Position numbers and translations under genes: made by a program. Positions 35,381 through 45,659 of a DNA stretch of 64,000 nucleotides are shown here, piece by piece; the first letter of the stretch is position 1, and every line of letters begins with the position of its first letter. Source of the stretch: Gnetum montanum. Taxonomy: Eukaryota; Streptophyta; Gnetopsida; Gnetales; Gnetaceae. Below the pieces are notes generated by a model, which had not been told where the DNA came from, did not search any database, and saw only the letters and a program-made list of their open reading frames with translations. The stretch spans positions 1 through 64,000 of the forward strand of contig MNCI01037790.1 of assembly GCA_015680685.1 (NCBI GenBank), written 5' to 3'.

Positions 35381-35398
35381 TCCCTGGCAATGGCGCCA
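35381..35398 (-). promoter_or_regulatory. Ath-1 primer binding site (tRNA-Asp type)
   Basis: Minus strand TGGCGCCATTGCCAGGGA, one base after the LTR end. It pairs with the 3' end of plant tRNA-Asp (expected TGGCGCCGTTGCCGGGGA) with two transition mismatches. A tRNA-Asp primer is the usual choice of the Athila lineage. Confidence 0.75.
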
Positions 35399-35399
35399 A

Positions 35400-36293
35400 T
35401 GATGAGTGGCGGGTATCCCTACACTCAACCATACAAAATGAGCGTAGCACGTGCGATCCAGTCAAACTCCACAGACTAAATGCCTACACACCGCAAGGAA
35501 CATTTGGGGTTAATTAATCGTTGTCTTTCCAGAATTACTTGTTGTTGTCATGGTGTATGGTTAAGTAAGTCCAAGGTATATGATTTTTCTGGTCTTTTAT
35601 GCTTTTTCTCCTATGCTAAGAGGTGAAGGGTAGAGAGACTAAAACTAGCTCTAACTAAAGCACTAAGTCCTAGCGTCAACATCCATTCCCACTTGCTGTA
35701 CACACTCTGACCTGTGCAACTATGGCTACCAAACGCTAATCATTACCGGGATCACCACACGTAACGCACGTGCTCGAAGCGGTCATACTGAGGCACTTAA
35801 CTAACCTAAGTGTGATAAGCATCCATTCCTTGGCTAACCGTACACATCCTTGGATGCTCGTAACCAAGTCGTACTTATCCCACATTCTAGGAGTTGAGGG
35901 TAAGAAGGCCTAATCGCAATGAGTAGCTGATTCCTTGATTAGCTGTACACATTCGTCAATGCTCGTAATCAAGTCGTACTCATGCCATGCTAACAACATG
36001 TAATAAATAACAGATAATAAAACCTATCCATGCACTACAAGGTTTATCCACAAAGCTCGTCTTTATTGCCATACACAACTTGCGTTCAAGTAGAAAGCTA
36101 CTCGAATAAAGATCTTTTCACTTGGGGACTCCTACTGTGGGCACATGGAAATTATTCTATCTCTGGAGTGATCAATCTGCCAAAGCTTTGCTACTTTACG
36201 CCTAGGATGATGAATAAGGGGAGTGCCACCTCTTATTTATAGATATGGCGACGGACCGCGATATTTCGGCTGATGCGATATCGCGTCCCATCA
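35400..36293 (-). repeat. Ath-1 5' LTR
   Basis: Promoter LTR of the nested element. TATA box at 36,233-36,242 lies only about 50 bp from the LTR start, so U3 is very short. It keeps a single GATATC palindrome. The plus-strand open frame at 36,030-36,242, and its twin at 29,619-29,831, are shadows inside the LTR. Confidence 0.9.
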
Positions 36294-37599
36294 ATCTTGA
36301 TGTTTGAAAATAGCATGTTGGAAAAATTATAAAAATTTCAAAGTAGGCATCCCAAGCCCCCATGACTAATAAGCATAACTTCAAAAGCACACAAGTTGTT
36401 AAATAATTAAAACAAAAGGTTTTATTTAGAAGGTGGCCAAAAAATATTGAACTTATAGGATATTTTAATAGAAGAGTAGGAAAAAGCAAAAAAGTAATTG
36501 AAAGTAAGAAGTAGTAATTGTTTCAATAAGAAAGACCTATTATTTAGAGAACTGGAGGGATGGATGAGGTGGTCTCACTACTTTACACAATTACTTATCC
36601 AATCATATAGATAGCATACCATAGCACAAAAACCAAACACATAGCGTTGACTTATGCATCATGACTTGGCAATATTATTAACAAAAACATAAAGTACATT
36701 CATTAAACATAAAGAGAATGACTCAAGAAAAGAGAAAAATATAAAGAAAAGAAAAATATTAAGAAATGAAAAACATATGAAGAATCAAATTTTTTTTGAA
36801 GAAATAGGAAAATGATAAAAAGTTATAAAAAAAGGGTGAAAAAGACTTATTAGTTCTTCAACCAAGATGGAACATCTCCTCCATGACTAATCTTATGGCT
36901 ATACATTTGGGAGATGGACACACAATCCTCTAGTTATACACCACTAGTTTCACATCTATCATTATTACTAATTTAATTAATCATGTGGTAGCACATCTAA
37001 CATTGGTGATAGTCTCATTTGGATCATTAGGATATGTCTCTTCATCTAGACTTGATGGTATTTTTGTTTTGGAGGATCTAGATGTGTTTGCTTCTTCTTC
37101 TTGATTTTCTATTTTATTTCCTAGGTCTCCATGTTTAATATCCTCTTTTGGTGTATAATCAATGTGTAAGATATCTATGTCTAAGTCCTCTATTTGGTTA
37201 ATTTTCTTAATTTTGGAACTAATAAGTTGATTAGTTACTTCCATGAATCTTTGAAATAGTTTTATATTTTCATTTTTAAGGCATTGGGTGTCTTTTGTTT
37301 AGTGGCTACTATGTAGATTGGTTTTTGCTCACACACTTGTTCCTAAACTTTGTTGTGAGTTGTGTTAATATTTTGAATTTTTAGCACACAAGTGCACCCT
37401 TTACTATTAGTAGTGATACATGGATTCTTCTATCTCTTCATAGAGATAGGTTCATCATTTCCATCTTGTGTTGAAGTGGTGATGGTTGTTGGCTTTTGCA
37501 TATGTTTAGGAGACACTTTTTGTGAGGAAGGATGTTGCACTAGATTGGCCTTTTGTGGGTTTTGATGTGCTAGTAGGTGTATGAGGTTTATGCTTATGT
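36294..37599 (-). other. Ath-2 internal region after gag
   Basis: Contains a T-run and A-rich tract (36,680-36,840), the conserved ATCTCCTCCATGACT string (36,885), and an acidic open frame (37,244-36,981: KINQIEDLDIDILHIDYTP) that may be the tail of the gag polyprotein. No protease or RT motif. Confidence 0.4.
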
Positions 37600-39648
37600 G
37601 AGAAAACTATCCTAAAGAAAGATCGTTTCCAAGGTTGTGGTTGAAATCTACTAGCATTATCATTTCCTCAATGTTCATAGAACAAGTGACATTCTTTCAT
37701 TGTTGCTATGGTGCCAAACCTTCCTGTGTTGTTGGTGATGACATATGGTGGAGGAAAGTATGAGAATATTGAGGATATAATGGAGGATAAGAGGCATGAG
37801 GTGGTGATCCTTTAGAAGATGTTTTAGGTTAATGATACTTAGGAGAGTGGTAATAGTGATTTGAGGTAGAGGAAGGAGAACCAGGTAGGAAAATAGGTTG
37901 TGGAACATATTATATGTATAGGTCTAGCTGGTAGTAATGGTAGTGCTGGTTTGATGATGGCCTCCCCCATGACTGTGGGTTTTTCCACCATAGTTAATGA
38001 TAGTTTTGAGGGTAATAAGAAGTCCCATCAATATAGTATGATTGGTTGTAGAACTATCAATAATTACCTTGTGAGAAAGGTAATTTCCTAGGCATTTACT
38101 TTTGTATGAACTTGGGATTCAAAACAAAAGCCTAATACTTATGTAGATGTAACATAACTAGGCAATAATCCTTTAGATGATCATATAGGAAAATGTCATA
38201 TCCATCATCTTCTTCTATGGTTGGATCTATATCCTCTTCTATTACAACCAATTTCTTTTTTTGCCAATAAGTGTTGCTACCTATTTCTTAGTTCTTTTTC
38301 CTCTTCTTGTTTTGATCACTTAATTATTTTTGCATTACTCTCTTCTCTACAGTTTTTATGTAAGTTGTAACTTTGTCATTCATCAACTTCCACATCCTAT
38401 ATAGCCTTGCTTCAAGCTCATTGATAGACTTTTGTATTAGCAAGGTTTGTTGTGAAATCAACTCATCGAGAGTTGCCTCTTTTTCCTTATCATAGATATG
38501 AACCTTTTTCTTTTGAAGAGTTGGATCCCATTTATTTTCCTTTACATTCTCTCATTTACATAGCTCTCCTTCTTTTTCCACCCACTTGATTAGCCTTTGT
38601 ATCTGATGGACTTTTAGTTTGTATAGCTAACCTTGGGCATAAATCCCAAGGGTTTCCCTCATTTCATTTCGAAGCCCATCTATGTTGTGGAAATATTATT
38701 CTTTTTGAGAGAAATGATGGCTAGGACACAAATAGTATCTATGCAAGGCCACATCCAAGGGTTCATGATTTTCTTGCTTACACCCTTGGATTTGTTTTCT
38801 TAGGTTGGACACTCTCACATAGGTTTGGTATTTTTCATTTAAAAGTGCTAGCATTGTGAACCACTAGTGGATGGAACTTGGTTCCAATGATCTATATCAA
38901 ATTTTAGCTTTGTCTATTAGTGTCCTAGGGAAGATCTTAAGCTTTTGCCACTTATTTTCAATATTTTGCAAGGCACAAGCATCATGAAAGACTTGTAAGT
39001 AATGTTGTGGATTAGAATTATAGCCTTCCCTAAATTTAGAAATGTTGTTCATGTTAAGCCATCTTATGTGGCTATCCCTTTGATGCCTTTGGGGTATCTA
39101 AACTACCTCCCTAGTCTACGTTAGGTCCCTAGTAGCCAACAAGGGTTCATCTGTACCAGACATGTCATGGTGATAATCTATATTTCTATTTGTTTGATTG
39201 TGATGATCTTATCTATGCTTATTTTGATGTCTTTTATTTACCCTTGGGTTCAATTTCTATCTTTATCTTGATCCCATAGTAAAGCTCTATCTCTATACCT
39301 ATGTTTAGCTTTGTTAGAACTAGACATCAAAGAGGAAGAGGAAGATGAGGAATTGAGAGAATTTCCATGGCTCCTATAGTTCTCCCCATGGTCCCTTGAT
39401 TTATCTTGTCTAGGTTTAGAGGAGGTCCTAGGCCTTGAGGCCCTTCTTGATCTAGGACTTACTCCATCTTCTCTAGGATTATCTACCTTAGGTGAACCTA
39501 GTCCTTGAGTATAGTAAGAGTGGAAATGAGCATATGAAATTCCTAGTCGAGGTTGTTCACCCCAATTCTCTTTAGTGTAGATTGTATTAATTCTAAAATG
39601 AATGTTCTCATCATACGATGTGTTATTGGTCCTATGTGAAGAAGACAT
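37600..39648 (-). pseudogene. Ath-2 gag remnant
   Basis: The N-terminal piece 39,648-39,250 begins MSSSHRTNN and runs into a basic Ser/Arg-rich region (RRASRPRTSSKPRQDKSRD). The capsid core is readable at 38,890-38,560 (LALLNEKYQTYVRV, DGLRNEMRETLGIYAQG) and aligns with Ath-1 and Ath-3, but is broken by stops. At the codon where Ath-1 has TGA and Ath-3 has TAG (after the WY motif) Ath-2 has AGA, arginine. A proline/histidine-rich linker is out of frame near 37,900-37,675. Confidence 0.7.
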
Positions 39649-39760
39649 GGTTTCAACATGTATGACTATAAAATAAAATGTTAATATTTTCTAAAAGATA
39701 AATCTTTGATACTCTTACAATGATTGTGTATAATATAATTAATCTAGATAACTGACACCA

Positions 39761-39778
39761 TTCCTGATAATGGTGCTA
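39761..39778 (-). promoter_or_regulatory. Ath-2 primer binding site, decayed
   Basis: Minus strand TAGCACCATTATCAGGAA, the same tRNA-Asp-type site as in Ath-1 with additional transitions, directly at the LTR end. Confidence 0.55.
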
Positions 39779-39779
39779 A

Positions 39780-40731
39780 TGATGAGTGGTGAGGTACCCC
39801 TTACATCCAACTATACAAATAGCAAGTTTTCACACATACTCTAGTCAAATTCTATGGATGGGACTAGTTGTGGCATCTAGATCATTATTCCTTGATTGCA
39901 GTTCACTATCTTTCCACTTGGACTAGTGGTACCTTTGTCATGTATGATTTAGTCCAAAGTGAGCCATATGATTTTTGATGCTGTTTCAACCTTATGCTAC
40001 TCCTAACAATAATAAAGAAATCAATTATTTAAAGTACTTAACAATGGAAAGTAAAGTCTAAAATAGCCTATGGGTGATAAGTGTTCATTCCTAGCTTGCT
40101 GTACATGTCTTGAACCCACATATCCACTACTAAGATTATCAAGCACTATGCTACTAGGTAAACGAAGCAATAATGCTATTGGAATTACCAAGTGAATATT
40201 TGTTTATGTTCAAAGCTAGTCATACTCATTCTGCCAGTTCATTAATATGCATGAAAATGTAAATATTAACTTAGTACATGAAAAGTAAATTACATGGAAA
40301 GTAAATCTAATCTAAGTCAAAGTGCTGTAATGATTAAGAATTAATCTTGATCTTATTGTCATTTATGGAATGTGTCTAGGTACATTGCCACTCAAATAAG
40401 ACACCACACAACTAACTCAAATCCACATTGTAGGCACTCACTGACTATTCTCTAAGACTACAAAATAAAAACTACAAGAGTTTGACTACTCTATTGATAA
40501 AGACTTATTTCGAAACTGTGCATCCAAGTGCTATATTTATAGGTTGATACACATCCCACAATATTAGATATTTGACATTGCATCTTGTTCCCTAATATGA
40601 GGTATCCAATATTGTAGCTGACAAAAATTAACTTTTTATTCAAACTGATGTGATGACATGCATCGAGGCATCTACATTGAGGTGTCTGCCTTAACATGGC
40701 CGCATCAACATAGTTAACTGATGCTTCATTA
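39780..40731 (-). repeat. Ath-2 5' LTR
   Basis: Partner of 27,359-28,307; start TGATGAGTGGTGAGGTACCC, end GCTTCATTA where the partner has GCTTCATCA. Followed by the target duplication GTTTT. Confidence 0.85.
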
Positions 40732-40736
40732 GTTTT

Positions 40737-41135
40737 CATATTTTCTCTATTTCTTAATACACCATAACTCATGGTTCGATCATAATTATCTCATGGTAGA
40801 GCATAACAACTCATGGTAATATCATGATTACATACCATAACTCATCCTATAATTCGATTTATCAAGCTAAATTAAACATTAAGAATTTTTATTAAAATAT
40901 GATAAAATTTTAGAGTAGTAATTAAGGGTTCATCAAACTAAAAATCCATTAAGGATTTATTCTCTTATTCTACATAGCAATATCCCTTTGAAGTAGCTTT
41001 AAACACTCTTTCTTAAAATGGGCAACTACTTTACAATAGAAGAAAATATTAGATCCTAGTAGAAACCTAAGATTAAATGGATGACGTGGACCATTAAATC
41101 CCCTAGGCTATTTTTGGACTAGTCTTGTTAGTTTC
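40737..41135 (-). pseudogene. Chromovirus gag C-terminus with zinc knuckle
   Basis: Minus strand reads PRGFNGPRHPFNLRFLLGS, then FFYCKVVAHFKKECLKLLQ (about 41,060-40,990). This is the R/P-rich linker and CX2CX4HX4C nucleocapsid knuckle of a Ty3/gypsy gag, with the first cysteine replaced by phenylalanine. It continues the gag found at 44,740-44,080 once the LTR at 41,136-44,075 is ignored. From 40,990 down to 40,737 the sequence carries CCATGAGTTATGG-type repeats. Confidence 0.65.
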
Positions 41136-42380
41136 TATTGGTGACCATTTGGGACACGACCGCCAATGAGTGTCCTCGAACAGGATTTAGGTGCTTGCTG
41201 GTCTCTGGAAACACCAAGGCCTAGATACCTTCAAATAGACTCAGTAGTTAATGTGAGTATGTGTGTGTGTTGTTGCGGCATGCGGTTGTGAAAAATGAAA
41301 TGATTGTGTTTTCTGTAAACTACAAATGACTTATCTTAGAGAGATTCAGCCAACTTTGCCAAGTACTGTGAGTTGTTGAGAGTTCCTATTTTGTTCAATT
41401 ACCTAGTCTACGTGGTCCTTATAATACCTACTTGTAACAAATAAAATTTTGCAAAAACATTTGAGCACAACTTTGCAAATTTACTTCTAATTTTCCCGAG
41501 AGAAAGAGATAGTTCCATAAGAAAACTAGAAATAGAGCAAGATTTGATGGAAATAGATAGAAAAGTAAACAGATTTGTGTAGACCTCAAATATTTCAACA
41601 AGGTAAAATGACATAAGTAAACACTTCGTAATAAAGCTATCCTAAATTCAATATCTATGAATTGTTCAAACTTCCAAGGCTCAAATAACCAATTTCTTAA
41701 AGAAAATCCTACCATGCTACCAAAAAATTACTGTGTAAACTATCACGTACGAGATTCCATTTTGGCTAGATAATGGATGTCAACAATTGCATTGAACAGA
41801 ACCTTCAAAAGACTTGACAATTTTTGATTGAAATACCATAGAGATTTAGTTTAAAGATAAAATAAATCTATTCTAGTCCCATCAAAATACCAAAGATTTT
41901 CTAAACCCTCTTGACTACTGAATCGTTCAACGACATGACTACAAGCAAAGGCTCTCTTACAACAATCCCAATAGCAGTTCTTATACATTGCACAATAATA
42001 AAATTCACTACTAAAATGCTCTTAAGGCTTTCTAACACAAGTGCTTCTATGGCAAAATTTTAATAGAAACTTTCAATCATGCAACAAGAATAATAAGAGC
42101 AATCTAAAAATCCCAAAATTACTTGCCAAGGATGATACTATCTAAACCACTAGCTAAATAATTTAAATAAAATAAAAAATAATAAGAATAACTCATAGGA
42201 CTATGAACAAGAGGCTGAAATCTTTCCTTTAGCAAGTAATCTTACAAGCAATCTTTCACACTTTCTTCTTTACAAATGCTCTTCCCAGGACCCAAAGTGT
42301 GTCGCCAAGTGAGAGCCCAAGTGCTAGCTAGTAACTTTCCAAAGTGTGATTAGTTTCCTCTTTTCTCTTACCCTTGAAGC

Positions 42381-42390
42381 CTTTTTATAG
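42381..42390 (-). promoter_or_regulatory. TATA box of LTR-A
   Basis: Minus strand CCCTATAAAAAGGCTTC context. It lies between the captured fragments (upstream) and the conserved R/U5 part (downstream). Confidence 0.55.
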
Positions 42391-42587
42391 GGTTCAAAGG
42401 TAGTTACATACTCAAAAATATCTTAGCTAACTTCTCTTCCAAGTAACTTGCCTAATAAGTTAGGAAGTATTAACTTAGGAAGTTAGAAGAAATATTGCAA
42501 ATATTGCTTTTGTGAATATTGCTTTTGAGAAATAAATCTAATAGCTCCACATAATTGTTATTCTCATTTTAATTTTTTTAAATAAAA

Positions 42588-42611
42588 TTTATTATATATA
42601 TATATATATAT
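42588..42611. repeat. TA dinucleotide microsatellite
   Basis: About eleven TA units inside LTR-A, near the junction between conserved R/U5 sequence and the captured middle. Confidence 0.8.
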
Positions 42612-42819
42612 TTTATATACTATTGAGGGTCTAGTAATTTTATGAACTAGGTGATGGTAAAAAGGCAATACAATAGTAGACATTGGTGGTAGTAAAAAGA
42701 CAATAATTTATCTTCATTTGCCCTCGTATAAAATTTGCTGTGATGGCTTAAAATACTAGGTCCAGATGTGAAGGAGCCAAGCCTGGAACTATTGGTAAAT
42801 AATTTCAGATTATCTCGCC

Positions 42820-43217
42820 CTACAAAAAAAAATCGTTATCAACCGCCACCGGGGAAGAAGGCTCTGCCGCTGCATCCGACATCGTTGTTGTGTAGTGTTC
42901 AGTTGCTATAGAGCCAACAGTGTGGGTGCATCTATAATCACCATCTGTCTCTAGCAGAGAATAGACACCTTCCTTGTCCTTGGGAGCACTCAGTATTTTC
43001 TGCTTATAATCGCACATAACCGCAGGCACAGGTGCAGAGAGAGAAAAAAAATCTGGACCTCTGGCTTGGTTTCCTGCACTGCTGATCTGCACAGCATGGC
43101 TACCAATGTGACACTTAGGGTACTAAAATACTAGCAATGCAGCAAATGCGGCAATGTTCACGGCATCAATGATGTTGTCTCCATGAGTCATTGTCTGCAA
43201 CACAGTTGCCGCCACGT
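42820..43217 (-). pseudogene. Exosome RRP45 (RNase PH-type) fragment plus unassigned exon-like piece
   Basis: GC-richer than its surroundings. At 43,217-43,090 the minus strand reads HGDNIIDAVNIAAFAALLVF, then a stop, then YPKCHIGS. This matches the G-N-L-I-D-A-A-N-I-A-A-L-A-A-L-x-x-F-R-R-P-x-C-x-x-G block of plant RRP45/EXOSC9, a core subunit of the RNA exosome. The open frame continuing to 42,820 (KILSAPKDKEGVYSLLETDG, MSDAAAEPSSPVAVDN) does not resemble RRP45 and may come from another gene. The stop sits at an arginine/glutamine position. Sense with respect to LTR-A. Confidence 0.5.
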
Positions 43218-43389
43218 ACTGTTGAAGAATGATGCCCTTTCTTAAAACTTATTCATGCATCCATTACCGAGTGTTGCATCCACCACCTACATTTTAGCCC
43301 TGTTTCATTTATTGGATTTTGCTGCAACCTGTTACTTCACAAAACCTATTAAACCGCTTACTGTTACATGCCCTGGCCATGAAATTAGG

Positions 43390-43503
43390 CTTACTATCAA
43401 AACAGAGAAACTAAACCTTGCGCGGCAAGCATTTGACAAAACTCCAAAACGAAATATGAGGTTATCCCTGGCGGTTCTTAACATTTTTTATCGGCAAGAA
43501 TAG
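43390..43503 (+). pseudogene. Possible PPR-repeat scrap
   Basis: Plus-strand NLARQAFDKTPKRNM resembles the junction of two pentatricopeptide repeats (L-x-x-A-R-x-x-F-D-x-M-P-x-R-N-V) of the PLS type used in organelle RNA editing proteins. Only one motif is readable, so this is tentative. Antisense to LTR-A. Confidence 0.3.
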
Positions 43504-43579
43504 CTTTCATAATTTCATTTTTTGGTTGCCGTATTGGTAAGAACCACAACACCACTTTCAGAGTAAGCATACCGTCTTT

Positions 43580-43888
43580 CTAGCTTCTAGAAAATGTTTC
43601 TCCAATGCCTGAACTATGCCACATTATAACACAAGATGCACCTCTATTTCTGAAATTATTTGTCATGGTACATAGCTTCTTCTTGCTACAGGACCAAATA
43701 TCGGTATCTCTGTTTATTGATTTCAATTTGAATTTGGCCTGGCCTACGTGAAAATCAGGACCGATCCTATCTCCATTAATGTTTATCGTCAATATGCTTG
43801 TGTGACCAAGCCATGTATATTTCCACATCCACCATCGTTGCTGAACCATCTCTGAGCCCACAACTGGTTGAATTAAACCCTTTCCCAA
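43580..43888 (-). other. Unassigned open frame inside LTR-A
   Basis: 102 codons with balanced composition (QRWWMWKYTWLGHTSIL, RIGPDFHVGQAKFKLKSIN, RNRGASCVIMWHSSGIG). I recognise no family. Its location inside the exchangeable part of the LTR suggests another captured fragment, but it could be chance. Confidence 0.25.
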
Positions 43889-44080
43889 TAAGCATCACAT
43901 AATATGCCGAAATATTGCACTCTTTGGTCGATGTATAAGGATAAAAAAGAATACAATATGTGTTTCATCGCTGTATAACTCATATGAATCTTTATATATA
44001 TTTTTATTCTCTTTTTCTTTCTTTTAAAATAGACTGAAACTCCTATTCCATGAAATGGCCTAAAATGTGCCAACAATTTC

Positions 44081-44740
44081 CTAGGTTGTTGGAATATTCC
44101 TTAATCAATTCTAGTTAATGCTTCTTTATTTCTCTTTTTACCTCTTCAAGCTACATCCTCAATTTGTTTCCTTTCTACAACAATGACTTGGGCCCTACCT
44201 CCTCATAGCTATTATTCAAGGTTAATGCTACAATTATTATTTTAAATCAAGTCCTTGATTCTTTTACAAATTTTTAAGTATGGATAATTTTATTTTGCAA
44301 AACATGAGAAACATATTCACAAAGTTTAGTAAACCTATTATCGTAGCCATGAACACGTTTGGATCCTTTAATCAATTGATTGATATCATCTTTTTCCTTC
44401 TTCTAATATATCTTAGATCGATATGTGTCATTAAAAGCTTTGATGAATTATTTCCAATTTATTTCTTCATCCTTCGTATATCAAATTCTTTTTCTTGCTT
44501 CCCAAGATCACTCAACTACACTTTATAATAAATATAAAGCTAAATAGTTCTTTTCAAAACTAGTCCAATGTAATCTTTAGTAAGCTTATTCTAATTCCTA
44601 TAGCCATTCCATAGCAATATTAGTGTCTTTAGTACCTAAGAAGGTAGGAGAATTTAGCCTCTTGAAATTGTAAAGTAGTCACCTTTTCTCTTGTGCATTT
44701 ACTTTATTTCTTGAGCCTTCATTTTGATTATTCTAGTTTT
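44081..44740 (-). pseudogene. Chromovirus-type gag, N-terminal and core part
   Basis: Minus strand reads TFLGTKDTNIAMEWL (about 44,650), FEKNYLALYLL, FIKAFNDTYRSKIY (about 44,440-44,400), then EKDDINQLIKGSKRVHGYDNRFTKLCEYV. These are the Ty3/gypsy gag motifs P-P-x-F-x-G-x-x-D-P-x-x-A-x-x-W-L, F-x-x-x-F-x-x-x-Y and the F-x-x-L-x-x-G-x-x-S-V-x-x-Y-x-x-R-F-x-x-L of the Tekay/Del group. Broken by stops. The C-terminus resumes at 41,135 beyond LTR-A. Confidence 0.7.
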
Positions 44741-44929
44741 CATTTTGGAAGAAAATCAATACTTCCTCAAACATCTAATTTTGCATTGCTAGATTATTTT
44801 GAGAATTTTTTTCATAGTATTAAGTGATCTTATTTCCTCATTTTGTAATGAATAAAATTTAAAAAAATATTAAAAAATCAATAATACCTAGAAAAATTTA
44901 ATATGATAACATAAAAAGAAAAAATCCAT

Positions 44930-44941
44930 GCTCTAATGCCA
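44930..44941 (-). promoter_or_regulatory. Primer binding site, initiator-Met tRNA type
   Basis: Minus strand TGGCATTAGAGCATGG, two transitions away from TGGTATCAGAGC, the standard plant initiator-tRNA-Met site. It lies five bases from an LTR-like end (TGTGACACC on the plus strand from 44,946) and upstream of gag. Confidence 0.6.
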
Positions 44942-44945
44942 CTCA

Positions 44946-45560
44946 TGTGACACCTCTATTAATTATCTATAAAATTTTATAAATAACTAAGAAAACTATT
45001 ATGGCGCCCCACGAATCTAGCTTTATCGTTAATGTATTGACTCAAAAAGTAATCGTAAAATAAATACAAATGATAAATTAGAAGCATAAATATAGTAGAG
45101 CAACATAGAGCAAGAAAATTTCTTACTTACATATAAATAATTAAATAAAATTCTTTTAAAAAATGGAAATTAATATAACCATAAAAATGTAGATTTTAGA
45201 AAAGTCAACTATTTTCATCATTAAAAAAAGTACATAAAATTACATTTTCAAGAACACCTGTTTCATCTGAAATGGACATCTAGAAATAAAGATATTCACA
45301 TTTGAATTTTATCAAATTAAATAATACAAATTAAAAGAAGAACTAATAAAATATTAATATATAAGAAGATAATATTTTTTTCCAAAAGTATAGTACATGC
45401 CAAAATATGAAATGATTCCTATAATATCATAAATGAAATTTCACATCTATCATACTATATTATTTATTCATAAAAATAAATATAGAACCCAAATATCCTA
45501 AATGTGTACAATGTTTTTATTTTACAAAATATACAAAAATTATTTTTCAAGTTTAGAGGA
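44946..45560 (-). mobile_element. Chromovirus 5' LTR (outer border unclear)
   Basis: Begins at the PBS with TGTGACACC. AT-rich, no coding sequence. I could not find the far border; a copia-like LTR occupies the sequence further right. Confidence 0.4.
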
Positions 45561-45659
45561 TCCATCTTAAGTAGAATTGATCTTCATTTCACCCCAACGT
45601 GGATATATCCACACTTGGAGGGTAGAATCGATGGACATCTCTAGACTTTGTTTGTTCAA

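Larger units (their letters stand above)
28989..36293 (-). mobile_element. Ath-1: Athila-like gag-protease LTR retrotransposon nested in Ath-2
   Basis: LTRs at 28,989-29,978 and 35,400-36,293 begin TGATGAGTGGCGGGTATCCC and end TCCCATCA (plus-strand view). Flanks ATCAT (28,984-28,988) and ATCTT (36,294-36,298) form a 4-of-5 target duplication. The PBS and PPT are well preserved. Coding content is gag plus protease only: the protease end (32,198) is followed within ~150 nt by sequence that in Ath-3 lies after integrase, so RT, RNase H and integrase were lost by internal deletion. The LTRs differ by roughly 10% by eye, mostly transitions. Youngest complete insertion in the nest by position. Confidence 0.9.
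27359..40731 (-). mobile_element. Ath-2: Athila-like gag-only LTR retrotransposon (outer element)
   Basis: Defined by a pair of ~950-bp LTRs in direct orientation with TG...CA ends and a perfect 5-bp target duplication GTTTT (27,354-27,358 and 40,732-40,736). Without the nested Ath-1 (28,989-36,293 plus one duplicated target) its internal part is only about 4.1 kb. Internal order on the minus strand: decayed PBS, gag (39.65 to about 37.6 kb), a non-coding stretch, PPT, LTR. I find no protease DSG motif, no reverse transcriptase and no integrase, so it could only have moved using enzymes from a relative such as Ath-3. Confidence 0.85.
41136..44075 (-). mobile_element. Solo LTR carrying host-gene fragments (LTR-A)
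   Basis: Read on the minus strand it starts TGTTGGCACATTTTAGG (44,075) and ends GGTCACCAATA (41,136), a decayed form of the CCAACA end seen at 63,714. Flanks GTTTC (41,131-41,135) and ATTTC (44,076-44,080) form a 4-of-5 target duplication, and no PBS follows, so it is a solo LTR. The first ~35 nt and about 520 nt of the R/U5 side match the LTR at 61,207-63,714, but the middle (about 42,560-44,035) is unrelated and holds host-gene pieces. TATA box at 42,381-42,390. Region 41,500-42,215 is absent from the other copy. Confidence 0.75.

Noticed and set aside
36030-36242. 70-codon plus-strand frame repeated at 29,619-29,831
   Set aside because: Duplicated only because both copies are in the Ath-1 LTRs; substitutions do not spare amino acids.
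41408-41715. Two minus-strand frames of 68 and 95 codons
   Set aside because: They lie in the R/U5 part of LTR-A, and the homologous part of LTR-B is open in a different frame.
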